Assembly: GCA_964399545.1 (NCBI GenBank) | Contig: CAYNRG010000006.1 | Location: forward strand, 1 to 64,000 | Direction: 5' to 3' | Source of the DNA: CAYNRG01 sp964399545 | Lineage (GTDB): Bacteria; Bacillota_I; Bacilli_A; Erysipelotrichales; Erysipelotrichaceae | DNA: 64,000 bases | Shown: positions 43,227-51,477 of the stretch, one piece after another | How positions within the stretch are numbered: the first letter of the stretch is position 1 | Layout of the letters: each line of letters opens with the position of its first letter | Made by a program: the position numbers and the translations under genes | Notes under the pieces: generated by a model | Databases searched by the model: none | The model's input: only the letters and a program-made list of their open reading frames with translations | Told to the model about the DNA's origin: nothing

Positions 43227-44234
43227 ATGGCGGAAAAAATTTATACAGAAGATCAATTTCAACTAGCCCATGAACAAGGAGCTCCCTTAGTTGATAAAAT
43301 TTATGAAACATCCTCGTATGCTAAGGATGTATGGACGAGTTTTAAGAAAAATAAAGGAGCAGTTGTAGGTGGATTGATTATTCTCTTTATTATTCTCATG
43401 GCAGTGATAGGTCCTAGCATGAATTCGCATACCTATAAATCGATTACGATTCAACATGCCTCCTTGACACCAAGAATTCCTATTCTAGAAAATATCGGTA
43501 TTTTTGATGGGAATTATCAAGGAGCTAGTCAATATGTACAACGTGGGATAGAGGATGTTTATTATTGGTTTGGGACAGATACTCAAGGAAGAGATCTTTT
43601 CACAAGAGTTTGGGAAGGAACTAGAATTTCGTTGATTATTGCTTTTTCAGCAGTTATTATTGATATCTTTATAGGGATGATTTATGGATTAATTTCAGGA
43701 TATTTCGGTGGGAAAGTAGATATGGTAATGCAACGGTTTGCGGAGGTTTTAAACGGAATTCCGACATTAGTTGTTGTGACTCTACTTGGATTAATTTTGC
43801 CATCTGGCATTATGTCTATTATCTTTGCTTTAATGATTACAGGATGGATTGGGATGAGTAGAATTGCTCGAGCTCAAGTTCTTAAGTTAAAAGAACAAGA
43901 ATTTATTTTAGCGTCAAAAACATTAGGAGCAAAAGATTTTGCTATTATTTTTAAAGATATTTTACCAAATATTTTTGGTCAAATTATTATTGTAAGTATG
44001 TTTTCAATACCTAATGCAATCTTTACAGAAGCTTTCTTGTCTTTTGTTGGATTAGGAGTTCCAGCACCGATGGCTTCTTTGGGGTCATTGATTTCAGAAG
44101 GGTATAAATCGTTGACAATTTACCCACATATGATTGCAAGTTCAATTATTGTTTTAGCATTATTAATGCTTTCGTTTAACTTATTTGCAGATGGGTTGCG
44201 CGATGCGTTTGATCCAAAAATGAAACAGATGTAA
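43227..44234 (+). CDS. oppC: Oligopeptide ABC transporter permease OppC
   Basis: A 335-residue permease with a soluble N-terminal segment (about residues 1-40), a first helix, an extracytoplasmic loop and five further helices. The EAA motif is EQEFILASKTLGAKDFAIIFKDILPN. It starts 2 bases after oppB. Confidence 0.94.
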   Translation: MAEKIYTEDQFQLAHEQGAPLVDKIYETSSYAKDVWTSFKKNKGAVVGGLIILFIILMAVIGPSMNSHTYKSITIQHASLTPRIPILENIGIFDGNYQGASQYVQRGIEDVYYWFGTDTQGRDLFTRVWEGTRISLIIAFSAVIIDIFIGMIYGLISGYFGGKVDMVMQRFAEVLNGIPTLVVVTLLGLILPSGIMSIIFALMITGWIGMSRIARAQVLKLKEQEFILASKTLGAKDFAIIFKDILPNIFGQIIIVSMFSIPNAIFTEAFLSFVGLGVPAPMASLGSLISEGYKSLTIYPHMIASSIIVLALLMLSFNLFADGLRDAFDPKMKQM

Positions 44235-44248
44235 GGAGGAATTGACAA

Positions 44249-45337
44249 ATGACAGAGGTAAATAAAAAAGAACGTATTTTATCTATTCGAGATTTGAGTA
44301 TTTCCTTTGAAACAGGATCTGGGATTGTAAATGCAATTCGAGGAGTTCGACTAGATTTATTTCGTGGTGAAACGATTGCGATTGTGGGCGAGTCAGGATC
44401 TGGAAAGTCGGTAACAGTGAAAGCAATCATGGGAATTTTAAGTAGCAATGGGAAAATAGATAGTGGGAACATTATCTTTAGTTATAAAGAAAAAGATCAA
44501 GAAAAAAGTGTAGATTTAACTCAAATGACTTCAAAGCAAATTCGTTACCAAATTTGTGGTAAGAAAATAGCGATGGTTTTTCAAGATCCAATGACATCAT
44601 TGAATCCAACAATGACTATTGGAAAGCAGATTATGGAAGGAATGTTGGAACATGAAAAAATCTCTAAAAATGAGGCAAAGAAAAGAGTCCTGGATTTATT
44701 AGAGATGGTTGGGATTGAATCTCCTGAGAAGCGGTTGAAGCAATATCCTCATCAATTATCAGGTGGAATGAGACAGCGGGTGGTTATAGCAATTGCTTTG
44801 GCTTGTGATCCGGATATTTTGATTTGTGATGAACCAACAACAGCACTAGATGTAACAATCCAAGCAAAAATTTTGGAGTTAATTAAAGAGATTCAAGCGA
44901 AGAAAAATTTATCCGTTATTTATATTACCCATGATTTAGGTGTGGTTGCGAAGGTTGCTGATTATGTAGCGGTAATGTATGCTGGAAAGATTATTGAAAA
45001 AGGAAATATTAATGAAATTTTCTACGACCCTCGTCATCCCTATACATGGGGATTGTTGAGTAGTATGCCAGATGTAGATACCGATGCAGAGAGGTTATTT
45101 GCAATTCCAGGATCACCTCCAAATTTATTGGAGAAGGTTGTTGGAGATGCATTTGCACCGCGAAATCCGTATGCATTGAAAATTGATTTTGAAGAAGAAC
45201 CGCCACAGTTTGATGTAGGCGGACAGCATCGAGTAAGTACATGGCTATGTCATCCTAATGCTCCAAAAATTGAGATGCCGGAGCAACTAAAAGTGAGAAT
45301 CAAAAAAATGAAGGAGGAAAATGAGTATGCAAAATAA
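44249..45337 (+). CDS. oppD: Oligopeptide ABC transporter ATPase OppD
   Basis: A 362-residue ATPase: Walker A GESGSGKSVT, signature LSGGMRQRVVIAIAL, Walker B LICDEPTTALD and H-loop YITHD. The C-terminal oligopeptide-transporter extension is present (PGSPPNLL...PRNPYA), but its usual Fe-S Cys residues are largely replaced. AAGGAGG precedes the ATG. It overlaps oppF slightly. Confidence 0.94.
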   Translation: MTEVNKKERILSIRDLSISFETGSGIVNAIRGVRLDLFRGETIAIVGESGSGKSVTVKAIMGILSSNGKIDSGNIIFSYKEKDQEKSVDLTQMTSKQIRYQICGKKIAMVFQDPMTSLNPTMTIGKQIMEGMLEHEKISKNEAKKRVLDLLEMVGIESPEKRLKQYPHQLSGGMRQRVVIAIALACDPDILICDEPTTALDVTIQAKILELIKEIQAKKNLSVIYITHDLGVVAKVADYVAVMYAGKIIEKGNINEIFYDPRHPYTWGLLSSMPDVDTDAERLFAIPGSPPNLLEKVVGDAFAPRNPYALKIDFEEEPPQFDVGGQHRVSTWLCHPNAPKIEMPEQLKVRIKKMKEENEYAK

Positions 45338-46253
45338 AATTCCTTTATTAGAAGTACAGAAATTAAAACAATATTTTAGGGTTCACCGCAACTTTAGTGT
45401 AAAGGCAGTCGATGGAATTAGTTTCAAAATTTATGAAGGAGAGACCTATGGTCTTGTTGGAGAGTCGGGTAGTGGTAAATCAACAACAGGTCGCTCGATT
45501 ATCCGGCTGTATAATCCAACAGGGGGAAAAGTTATTTTTGATGGCAAAGAGATTAGTGGAAAGTTATCAAAAGAGGATGAAAAGTATTTACGAACAAATA
45601 TGCAAATGATTTTTCAAGACCCAATGGCTTGCTTAAATCCGCGGAAAAAAGTAAAAGAGATTATTGCACAGGGACTAGAGATTCATAATCTTTGTAAAAC
45701 AAAAGAAGAGTTAGATGAGAAAGTGGATCGAATCTTAGAAAAAGTAGGATTAGCAAAAGAGCATGGAACCCGCTTTCCACATCAGTTTTCTGGAGGGCAG
45801 CGACAAAGAATTGGGATTGCTCGAGCGTTAGTTATGAATCCGAAGTTAGTGATTGCAGATGAAGCGATTTCTGCACTAGATGTTTCTATTCAGGCGCAGG
45901 TTGTGAATTTGATGAAAGACATTCAAGAAGAGTTAGGAACAACCTATTTATTCATTGCGCATGATTTATCCATGGTAAAATATATTAGTGATCGGATAGG
46001 TGTTATGCATTTAGGGCATATTGTAGAGACAGGAACAACAGATGAAATCTTTAAGAATCCAATTCATCCGTATACCAAATCTCTATTATCTGCAATTCCT
46101 CACCCTAATCCTCTTGTAGAGAAAAAGCGTATTGCTTTGGAATATGATAAGGACAAGGAAGGGGTTGATTATACTTTAGGAAGTACTCATCAACTTAGTG
46201 ATACACACTATGTACTTGCAACGGATGAACAATTAGTAAAATGGATGGAATAA
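45327..46253 (+). CDS. oppF: Oligopeptide ABC transporter ATPase OppF
   Basis: A 308-residue ATPase: Walker A GESGSGKSTT, signature FSGGQRQRIGIARAL, H-loop FIAHD. Walker B reads VIADEAISALD, with Ala where OppF proteins usually have Pro; the catalytic Glu is intact. Of two nearby ATG codons, 45327 is 9 bases from GGAGG, while 45321 is only 3, so 45327 is chosen. It is the last gene of oppABCDF. Confidence 0.93.
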   Translation: MQNKIPLLEVQKLKQYFRVHRNFSVKAVDGISFKIYEGETYGLVGESGSGKSTTGRSIIRLYNPTGGKVIFDGKEISGKLSKEDEKYLRTNMQMIFQDPMACLNPRKKVKEIIAQGLEIHNLCKTKEELDEKVDRILEKVGLAKEHGTRFPHQFSGGQRQRIGIARALVMNPKLVIADEAISALDVSIQAQVVNLMKDIQEELGTTYLFIAHDLSMVKYISDRIGVMHLGHIVETGTTDEIFKNPIHPYTKSLLSAIPHPNPLVEKKRIALEYDKDKEGVDYTLGSTHQLSDTHYVLATDEQLVKWME

Positions 46254-46272
46254 AATAGAGATATAGTCAATC

Positions 46273-46314
46273 AAAGGGCATGAGATTTGTGAGAAACAAA
46301 ACTCAGTCCTTTTA
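46273..46314 (+). terminator. Intrinsic terminator of the opp operon
   Basis: AAAGG and CCTTT close an imperfect stem that contains GAG/CTC and TTTGT/ACAAA pairings around GAGA, ending in TTTT. The remaining 46315-46425 is AT-rich without a gene. Confidence 0.65.
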
Positions 46315-46425
46315 ATTTGGAAGAGGAAACACTAACTAAAAATTCACTAGGGAAAAGTAAAAGAAGTATAGCAAAAGAGTGTCTATTTCTAGTGGTTAAA
46401 TTAGGTGTATTTATGCTAGATAGTG

Positions 46426-46434
46426 TGCTATAAT
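46426..46434 (+). promoter_or_regulatory. Extended -10 promoter of the cobalamin operon
   Basis: TGCTATAAT is an extended -10 immediately upstream of the riboswitch, placing the transcript start near 46441. The -35 (TGTATT, 46406-46411) is weak. Confidence 0.65.
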
Positions 46435-46440
46435 GGGTTT

Positions 46441-46600
46441 ACCAAGAAGGTGTTTATACTTAAAAGGGAATAGAGTTTTAGTCTCTAGCTGCCCCAGCAA
46501 CCGTGAAACGGACGATATGTTTAAAACCACTGTACACTAGTGTATGGGAAGGAAACATAGAGGATGAAGTTAAGCCGGTAGACCTACCTTGTTGGAAAGA
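46441..46600 (+). ncRNA. Cobalamin riboswitch
   Basis: The conserved cobalamin-riboswitch blocks are in order: AAGGTG (46447-46452), AAAAGGGAA (46462-46470), GCTGCCCCAGCAACCGTGAAA (B12 box core region, 46489-46508), CCACTG (46527-46532), GGGAAGG (46546-46552), GATGAAG (46563-46569), AAGCC (46572-46576) and AGACC (46580-46584). It binds adenosylcobalamin or a related corrinoid and represses when bound. A terminator follows at 46673-46699. Confidence 0.95.
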
Positions 46601-46672
46601 ACATTTCTTCTGGGTGAAAGAAAGTGGCTGTTTAAACGAGGATAGTAGGATAAACAAGCTAATTTTAACTTC

Positions 46673-46699
46673 ACTCATTCTAAGAAGGATGAGTTTTTT
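46673..46699 (+). terminator. Riboswitch expression-platform terminator
   Basis: ACTCATTC (46673-46680) pairs with GGATGAGT (46687-46694) around a 6-base loop and leads into six T. It lies 26 bases before the first gene, so ligand binding should cause early termination. Confidence 0.88.
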
Positions 46700-46724
46700 A
46701 AATGGATAGAAAGGGGGAAGAAGG

Positions 46725-47225
46725 ATGGAAGATTTTAGAGCCTGTGCGTATTCATATTTATATGAAAAATCGACGATGTGTGATTATGAAATTGCGACGG
46801 ATGAACTTGCTTCAATGATTGCTCAAGCACAACATAATCTGCGCTTTGTAGATATACGTATTCTTGTAGAATGGGTGTATCATGCTAATGGATCATTACG
46901 TGGTAAAATGGCAATTACAACAGAAATTTTTGATGAAATGAGTCGATGGTATGATGATGTTCAAAAGGAAGTTGGGGTATGTAAGGACTTTGTTTTACCT
47001 CAAGGGTCTTATGGTGCAACTAACTTGCATGTGCTACGAAGTTATACTAAGAAAATTATTCGCTTACTTCATTTTGTGGAAACTGAAGAAGGCTTAAAGA
47101 AGAATCAGTTGTTACACGACTTTTTTAACTTATTGTCGAATCTGTTTTTTGTTTTAGCTAGACAAGAGAACAAGGGAAATGAAGTCGATGAAATTGTTTT
47201 TCATTCCAAATCGTATGGATACTAG
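46725..47225 (+). CDS. Divergent PduO-type corrinoid adenosyltransferase
   Basis: A 166-residue helical protein resembling ATP:cob(I)alamin adenosyltransferase. FVLPQGSYGATNLHVLRS (89-106) matches the family FVLPGGSxxxAxLHxARS/T motif, and LSNLFFVLARQEN matches the C-terminal signature. TDELASMIAQAQ matches the DELNSxIG helix. The usual N-terminal ATP loop (TKTGDxGxT, about 25-30 residues) is absent and the Arg-rich RRAER stretch reads KKIIRL. It may be an altered enzyme or a corrinoid-binding chaperone. It is the first gene after the riboswitch, with AAGGGGG 7 bases from the ATG. Confidence 0.72.
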   Translation: MEDFRACAYSYLYEKSTMCDYEIATDELASMIAQAQHNLRFVDIRILVEWVYHANGSLRGKMAITTEIFDEMSRWYDDVQKEVGVCKDFVLPQGSYGATNLHVLRSYTKKIIRLLHFVETEEGLKKNQLLHDFFNLLSNLFFVLARQENKGNEVDEIVFHSKSYGY

Positions 47226-47712
47226 AACACTGACAAAAATAGCCATTCTAGCGGGAATTCAAAGTGTTACTTTTACAATGTTTTCTCAAATTCTTTATTT
47301 AGAGGGAATTACTTTTGTCATATGCCTATTTGCATGTGTGTTTAAAAAAAGAGAAGTCATTTTAGCATCTTTTACATTTGGGATGGTCAATATGTTAATT
47401 CAAGGGGTAACGATTTGGACAATGATGTATATTCTTATTTATCCAATCTATAGTGGTATCGTTGCTACATTTAGGAGTTCTTTATTAAAGAATCGAATCG
47501 TTTTAGTAGGACTTTGTGGATTTTTCTCTTTTTTAACGGGACAACTTTTAGAACTCCCATTCCTTCTCTTTTCAAAGGAAGTTACAGTATTCTATTTAGT
47601 ATTAGGGCTAAAGACATCAATTGTTCAAGGGTGCTTAAGTGCATTGCTATGCCTGTTACTTTTTGATCCATGCTTTGCGGTTTTAGAAAAAATAGAAAGG
47701 AGATTCAGATGA
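47188..47712 (+). CDS. ECF transporter substrate-specific (S) component, probable corrinoid
   Basis: A 174-residue membrane protein with about six helices. The N-terminal RTLTKIAILAGIQ resembles the start of ECF S components, and the size fits. The frame opens at 47179, but that ATG is only 1 base from AAGGGA; the ATG at 47188 is 10 bases away. Its shared riboswitch operon with an adenosyltransferase and a transcobalamin-like protein makes cobalamin or a precursor the likely substrate. The energising EcfAAT subunits are not in this window. It overlaps its upstream neighbour by 38 bases. Confidence 0.72.
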   Translation: MKLFFIPNRMDTRTLTKIAILAGIQSVTFTMFSQILYLEGITFVICLFACVFKKREVILASFTFGMVNMLIQGVTIWTMMYILIYPIYSGIVATFRSSLLKNRIVLVGLCGFFSFLTGQLLELPFLLFSKEVTVFYLVLGLKTSIVQGCLSALLCLLLFDPCFAVLEKIERRFR

Positions 47713-48134
47713 AGAAAAAAATAATAGCGCTAGTAGCGATTACAACTATTGCAATTCTAGCAGTTGTGGGAATTCCTAAATTATTCCCAAGTCCTGAAAA
47801 GCAAGAAGGAGATAAAACGCTTCTGATTATAGTTCTAGATGAGGGAAATGATAAAGAACTTTTCCGTGAAGAAGTAAGAACGGAAGCTACAACCTTAGGT
47901 GGACTTCTTGATGGGGCTGCAGAATTAAAAATGGTAGCAGAGGATAGCAGTTTTGGTCGCTTTATTACGTCCCTTTGTGATGTTGAACAGGGTGATATTA
48001 ATACAGGACCATGGTGGCTATATGAATCAGAAAATAATGAACAATGTCAATCTCAAGGGATGTGTCCGGGAATTGATGATTTAATTATTCAAGATGGTGA
48101 TGAGTTTACATTTAAATTAACTTCGTCGTATTAA
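47709..48134 (+). CDS. DUF4430 (transcobalamin-like C-terminal) membrane-anchored protein
   Basis: A 141-residue protein with one N-terminal membrane segment (about 4-24, no lipobox) and an extracytoplasmic beta-grasp domain. GPWWLYESENNEQC...GIDDLIIQDGDEFTFKL matches DUF4430, the fold of the transcobalamin C-terminal domain that contacts cobalamin. Cys residues in CDVEQ and QCQSQGMC could form a disulfide. It is the last gene of the riboswitch operon, overlapping the S component as ATGA. It is likely a surface corrinoid-capture protein. Confidence 0.78.
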   Translation: MKKKIIALVAITTIAILAVVGIPKLFPSPEKQEGDKTLLIIVLDEGNDKELFREEVRTEATTLGGLLDGAAELKMVAEDSSFGRFITSLCDVEQGDINTGPWWLYESENNEQCQSQGMCPGIDDLIIQDGDEFTFKLTSSY

Positions 48135-48138
48135 TGGG

Positions 48139-48184
48139 AAGAATACTTTTAAGATAGGAATCTTAGTCTTGGAAGTATTCTTTA
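48139..48184 (+). terminator. Intrinsic terminator of the cobalamin operon
   Basis: AGAATACTT and AAGTATTCT form a 9-bp outer stem that encloses AAGAT/ATCTT pairing, followed by TTT. It is a few bases after the DUF4430 stop. Confidence 0.75.
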
Positions 48185-48235
48185 ATGATTTAGATTTTCA
48201 GCGATAAAACTTTAAGTAGGTAAGCTTCGATAAAG

Positions 48236-48267
48236 AAAAACCCTCATTACATTAAGTAATGGGGGTT
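48236..48267 (-). terminator. Intrinsic terminator of the DtxR-family gene
   Basis: On the minus strand AACCCCCATTAC pairs with GTAATGAGGGTT around TTAAT and is followed by TTTTTCTTT. It ends the minus-strand regulator transcript. Confidence 0.85.
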
Positions 48268-48295
48268 GATATTTTATAAAAGGCACGACAGAGAA

Positions 48296-48658
48296 TTATT
48301 GTTGAAGAAAATCTTTAATCTTTTTAAAGGACTCATCACTAATGACATGTTCAATACGACAAGCATCTTCTTTTGCTGTCTCTAAAGAAACGCCAAGTTT
48401 CAAAAAAACTGCAGTTAAAACTTTATGTTTTTCATAGATGTGATTAGCTAAGCGGGCTCCTTGCTGGGTTAACTGAATAAATCCATGCTCATCAATAGTG
48501 ATTAATTTTTCCTCTTTTAATGATTTCATAGCACGACTAACGCTAGGCTTAGAATACCCTAAATAGTTGACAATATCGATAGATCGAACAGTCTTTTGAT
48601 TTTCTTGCAAGACTAAAATTGCCTCCATATACATTTCTGCAGATTCTTGTATTTTCAC
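48296..48658 (-). CDS. DtxR-family metal-dependent transcriptional regulator
   Basis: A 120-residue regulator with an N-terminal winged helix (RSIDIVNYLGYSKPSVSRAMKSLKEE) and a dimerisation/metal-binding domain (HKVLTAVFLKLGVSLETAKEDACRIEHVIS). The GTG at 48658 gives the family start MKIQESAEMYMEAI and is preceded by AGTGAGG; an in-frame GTG at 48673 is a poorer choice. It lacks the SH3-like third domain, like MntR. It is divergent from feoAB, whose promoter carries a DtxR-type box, so it probably represses iron uptake when Fe2+ is plentiful. Confidence 0.87.
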   Translation of the reverse strand: MKIQESAEMYMEAILVLQENQKTVRSIDIVNYLGYSKPSVSRAMKSLKEEKLITIDEHGFIQLTQQGARLANHIYEKHKVLTAVFLKLGVSLETAKEDACRIEHVISDESFKKIKDFLQQ

Positions 48659-48731
48659 GGAACGATACCTCACTTCTTTTTATTAGCATATCATAAAAAT
48701 AAACCAATTTTCAAAAAAAGTGCTTTTTTAT

Positions 48732-48760
48732 TTGACAAGGAGGTGAGAAGAGCGTATAGT
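48732..48760 (+). promoter_or_regulatory. Sigma-A-type promoter of feoAB
   Basis: TTGACA (48732-48737) and TATAGT (48755-48760) are separated by 17 bases. Transcription should start near 48767, inside the iron box. Confidence 0.88.
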
Positions 48761-48764
48761 AATC

Positions 48765-48782
48765 TTAGTTAGCCTAAGCTAA
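48765..48782. promoter_or_regulatory. DtxR-type iron box operator
   Basis: TTAGTTAGCCTAAGCTAA is nearly palindromic and closely matches the DtxR/IdeR consensus core (TTAG..TTAG.CTAA). It covers the predicted transcription start of feoAB and lies in the intergenic region shared with the DtxR-family gene, where it would block feoAB transcription. Confidence 0.85.
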
Positions 48783-48821
48783 CCGTCAAGAATAGATAAT
48801 TGCAAAGAACTAGGAGGCATT

Positions 48822-49055
48822 ATGAAAAGTTTAAAAGATGCAAAAATAGGCGATGTTGTTTATGTAAGGAAAGTTCATGGTGAAGGGGCGATTCGCAGAA
48901 GAATTATGGATATGGGGATTACAAAAGGAGTAAAAATTAAAGTTATTAAATTTGCTCCATTAGGAGATCCAATTGAAATGGTTGTTCGTGGATATTCTTT
49001 ATCTTTACGTAAAGAAGATGCATCGAAGATTGAAATAGAAGAGTTGAAAGGGTGA
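48822..49055 (+). CDS. feoA: Ferrous iron transport protein A
   Basis: A 77-residue SH3-like protein (KIGDVVYVRKVHGEG...RRIMDMGITKGVKIKVIKFAPLGDP) that supports FeoB in Fe2+ import. TAGGAGG precedes the ATG. It is the first gene of the feo operon. Confidence 0.94.
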   Translation: MKSLKDAKIGDVVYVRKVHGEGAIRRRIMDMGITKGVKIKVIKFAPLGDPIEMVVRGYSLSLRKEDASKIEIEELKG

Positions 49056-49060
49056 TCAAA

Positions 49061-51187
49061 ATGGCAATTAAAGTAGCATTAGCAGGAAATCCAAATAGTG
49101 GAAAGACAACTTTGTTCAACTCCTTGACAGGGTCGAATCAATCTGTAGGAAATTGGCCTGGGGTGACTGTAGAGAAAAAAGAAGGCAAATATAAAAAGAA
49201 GAAGGAAGTTATTATTACTGATTTACCTGGGATTTACTCTCTTTCTCCTTATACTTTAGAAGAGGTTGTTGCAAGAAATTATTTGATTAATGAAAAACCA
49301 GATGCAATTTTAAATATTATTGATGGAACAAATTTAGAACGAAATCTTTATTTAACGACACAGTTATTGGAATTAGGAATTCCAGTGGTTATGGCGATTA
49401 ATATGAGTGATGTAATAAAAAAGCGAGGCGATCAATTAAATTTACAAGTATTAGGAAGTCGCTTAGGATGTGATGTTGTTGAGATATCGGCGCTTAAAGA
49501 AACCGGCATTGATGAGGCTATGGAAAAAGTTCTGGAAAGTGAGAAAAAATCAGGAAAGCGTAAAGAGTCTATTTACTTTAGCGGAGTAGTTGAGCATGCA
49601 CTAGCACATATTGAAGAAGCATGTGTGCATCATTTGCCTGAAGAGAAACAACGTTGGACAGCAATTAAATTATTTGAAAGAGATTCAAAAATTTTAGAAG
49701 AATTAAACCTATCAGAAGAGGTTATTGAACATATTGAGAAAGATATCCAAAAGTGTGAGCAAGAGTTAGATGATGATTCTGAAAGTATTATTACTAATGA
49801 GAGATATGTTTATATTACAGAGATGATGAAAGAGGTTTATACTACAAAAGGAAAAGAAACGTTAAGTGTTACGGATAGAATAGACCGAATTGTTACGAAT
49901 CGCTGGCTGGCTTTACCTATTTTTGCTTTGATTATGACTTTGGTTTATGGTATTTCAGTGACAACGGTTGGGACGCTTTTAACGGATTGGACCAATGATG
50001 TTCTTTTTGGTGAAATAATTCCTCCTGCAATAGAGACAATACTGGTTAGTTTAAATACATCAGACTGGTTGCAGAGCTTAATTATTGATGGAATCGTTGG
50101 CGGAGTTGGCTCGGTACTAGGCTTTGTACCACAAATGTTAGTGCTATTTGCTTTCCTTGCTTTTTTAGAAGCGTGTGGTTATATGGCGAGGGTAGCCTTT
50201 ATAATGGATCGAATTTTCCGAAGATTTGGGTTATCTGGGAAATCATTTATTCCGATGTTAATTGGAACAGGATGCTCTGTTCCCGCTGTAATGGCTTCAC
50301 GAACTATCGAAAGTCAACGTGATCGACGCATGACAATTATGACGACAACGTTTGTCCCATGTTCGGCTAAACTACCTATTATTGGGTTGATAGCTGGAGC
50401 TCTTTTTTCAGGAGCTTGGTGGGTGGCGCCATCTGCCTATTTTATAGGGGTTGTCGCTATTATTATCTCAGGCATTATTTTAAAGAAGACAAAACTCTTT
50501 ATAGGAGACCCTTCTCCCTTTGTAATGGAATTACCAGCCTATCATTTACCAACTTTGAAAAATATATGGCGTTCTGTATGGGAAAGAGGATGGAGCTTTA
50601 TTAAGAAAGCAGGAACGATAATTCTTCTTTCTTCGATTGTCCTATGGTTTTTAATGCAGTTTGGCTGGGTTGATGGAAGAATCCAAATGGTTGAAGATTT
50701 AAATAAAGGGTTCTTAGCTGTTATAGGATCTATGATTGCACCGATTTTTGCTCCGATAGGATTTGGAAATTGGCAAGCAACTGTTGCAACACTGACAGGG
50801 TTTATTGCAAAAGAAAATGTTGTTATGACATTAGGTGTTCTTTATGGAGTTGAAGAAGTGTCAGAAACAGGATTAGAAATTTGGTCTTCAGTTGCGACAT
50901 CCTTTACGGTAGTTTCAGCCTACTCATTTTTGGTCTTTAATTTATTATGTGCGCCATGTTTTGCGGCGATTGGAGCGATACGAAGAGAGATGAACAATGC
51001 CAAGTGGACAATATTCGCTTTAAGTTACCAAACTGTGTTTGCCTATGGAATGGCTTTAATGGTTTATCAATTTGGTAATGCATTGGTATTTGGAACATTT
51101 GGTTCGGGATTTTTAGTGGCGATAGGAATTTTACTGATATTTATTTATTTCTTAGCACGAGCACCTCGTAAAAGGAGGGATTTATAA
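49061..51187 (+). CDS. feoB: Ferrous iron transport protein B
   Basis: Fe2+ importer with an N-terminal GTPase: GNPNSGKTTLFNSLTG (G1), DLPGIYSLSPY (G3) and INMSD (G4). The GDI helical region follows, then a membrane domain with the two gate motifs, CGYMARVAFIMDR and GTGCSVPAVMASR. The ATG at 49061 (MAIKVALAGNPN) is 8 bases from AAAGG; the GTG at 49052 overlaps the feoA stop. The predicted 708 residues are normal. Confidence 0.95.
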   Translation: MAIKVALAGNPNSGKTTLFNSLTGSNQSVGNWPGVTVEKKEGKYKKKKEVIITDLPGIYSLSPYTLEEVVARNYLINEKPDAILNIIDGTNLERNLYLTTQLLELGIPVVMAINMSDVIKKRGDQLNLQVLGSRLGCDVVEISALKETGIDEAMEKVLESEKKSGKRKESIYFSGVVEHALAHIEEACVHHLPEEKQRWTAIKLFERDSKILEELNLSEEVIEHIEKDIQKCEQELDDDSESIITNERYVYITEMMKEVYTTKGKETLSVTDRIDRIVTNRWLALPIFALIMTLVYGISVTTVGTLLTDWTNDVLFGEIIPPAIETILVSLNTSDWLQSLIIDGIVGGVGSVLGFVPQMLVLFAFLAFLEACGYMARVAFIMDRIFRRFGLSGKSFIPMLIGTGCSVPAVMASRTIESQRDRRMTIMTTTFVPCSAKLPIIGLIAGALFSGAWWVAPSAYFIGVVAIIISGIILKKTKLFIGDPSPFVMELPAYHLPTLKNIWRSVWERGWSFIKKAGTIILLSSIVLWFLMQFGWVDGRIQMVEDLNKGFLAVIGSMIAPIFAPIGFGNWQATVATLTGFIAKENVVMTLGVLYGVEEVSETGLEIWSSVATSFTVVSAYSFLVFNLLCAPCFAAIGAIRREMNNAKWTIFALSYQTVFAYGMALMVYQFGNALVFGTFGSGFLVAIGILLIFIYFLARAPRKRRDL

Positions 51188-51384
51188 TGATTGAAATAAT
51201 ACAAGAAAATATGGGTAATTTACTTGTTATTTCAATTTTACTAGGTATTGTAATTATTGCTGTATCTCAAATACGCCAAGACCAAAATAAAGGGTGTCAT
51301 AGCGGGTGTGGCAGTTGTTCAAGTACTTGTAGTTTACCTGAAATGAAAAAAGGATTATCTGAGTATTCAAAAAATAAGACATAA
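51187..51384 (+). CDS. FeoB-associated Cys-rich membrane protein
   Basis: A 65-residue protein with one membrane helix (about 12-28) followed by a Cys-rich tail, CHSGCGSCSSTCS. It starts in a TAATG overlap with feoB. Such small proteins (FeoB-associated, often called FeoC-like or DUF539-type) are common at the end of Gram-positive feo operons; their role is not established. Confidence 0.85.
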   Translation: MIEIIQENMGNLLVISILLGIVIIAVSQIRQDQNKGCHSGCGSCSSTCSLPEMKKGLSEYSKNKT

Positions 51385-51402
51385 ATAAAGATATACTGTA
51401 AG

Positions 51403-51427
51403 AAGCACCTTGTGAGGGTGCTTTTTT
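51403..51427 (+). terminator. Intrinsic terminator of feoAB
   Basis: AAGCACC and GGTGCTT pair around a 6-base loop and run into six T. Confidence 0.9.
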
Positions 51428-51448
51428 ATGCACGTTGATTATAAACTA

Positions 51449-51457
51449 TGTTACAAT
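51449..51457 (+). promoter_or_regulatory. Extended -10 promoter
   Basis: TGTTACAAT is an extended -10 about 21 bases upstream of the polysaccharide deacetylase gene. No good -35 is seen. Confidence 0.55.
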
Positions 51458-51477
51458 AATAAAAGAGGTAGATAAAG

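Noticed and set aside
45861..45899. OppF Walker B with Ala instead of Pro as a sign of inactivity
   Set aside because: The Asp and catalytic Glu are intact and the changed position is not catalytic.
46503..46709. Small plus-strand frame across the cobalamin riboswitch
   Set aside because: It covers the aptamer and terminator, whose RNA sequence is conserved for structure rather than coding.
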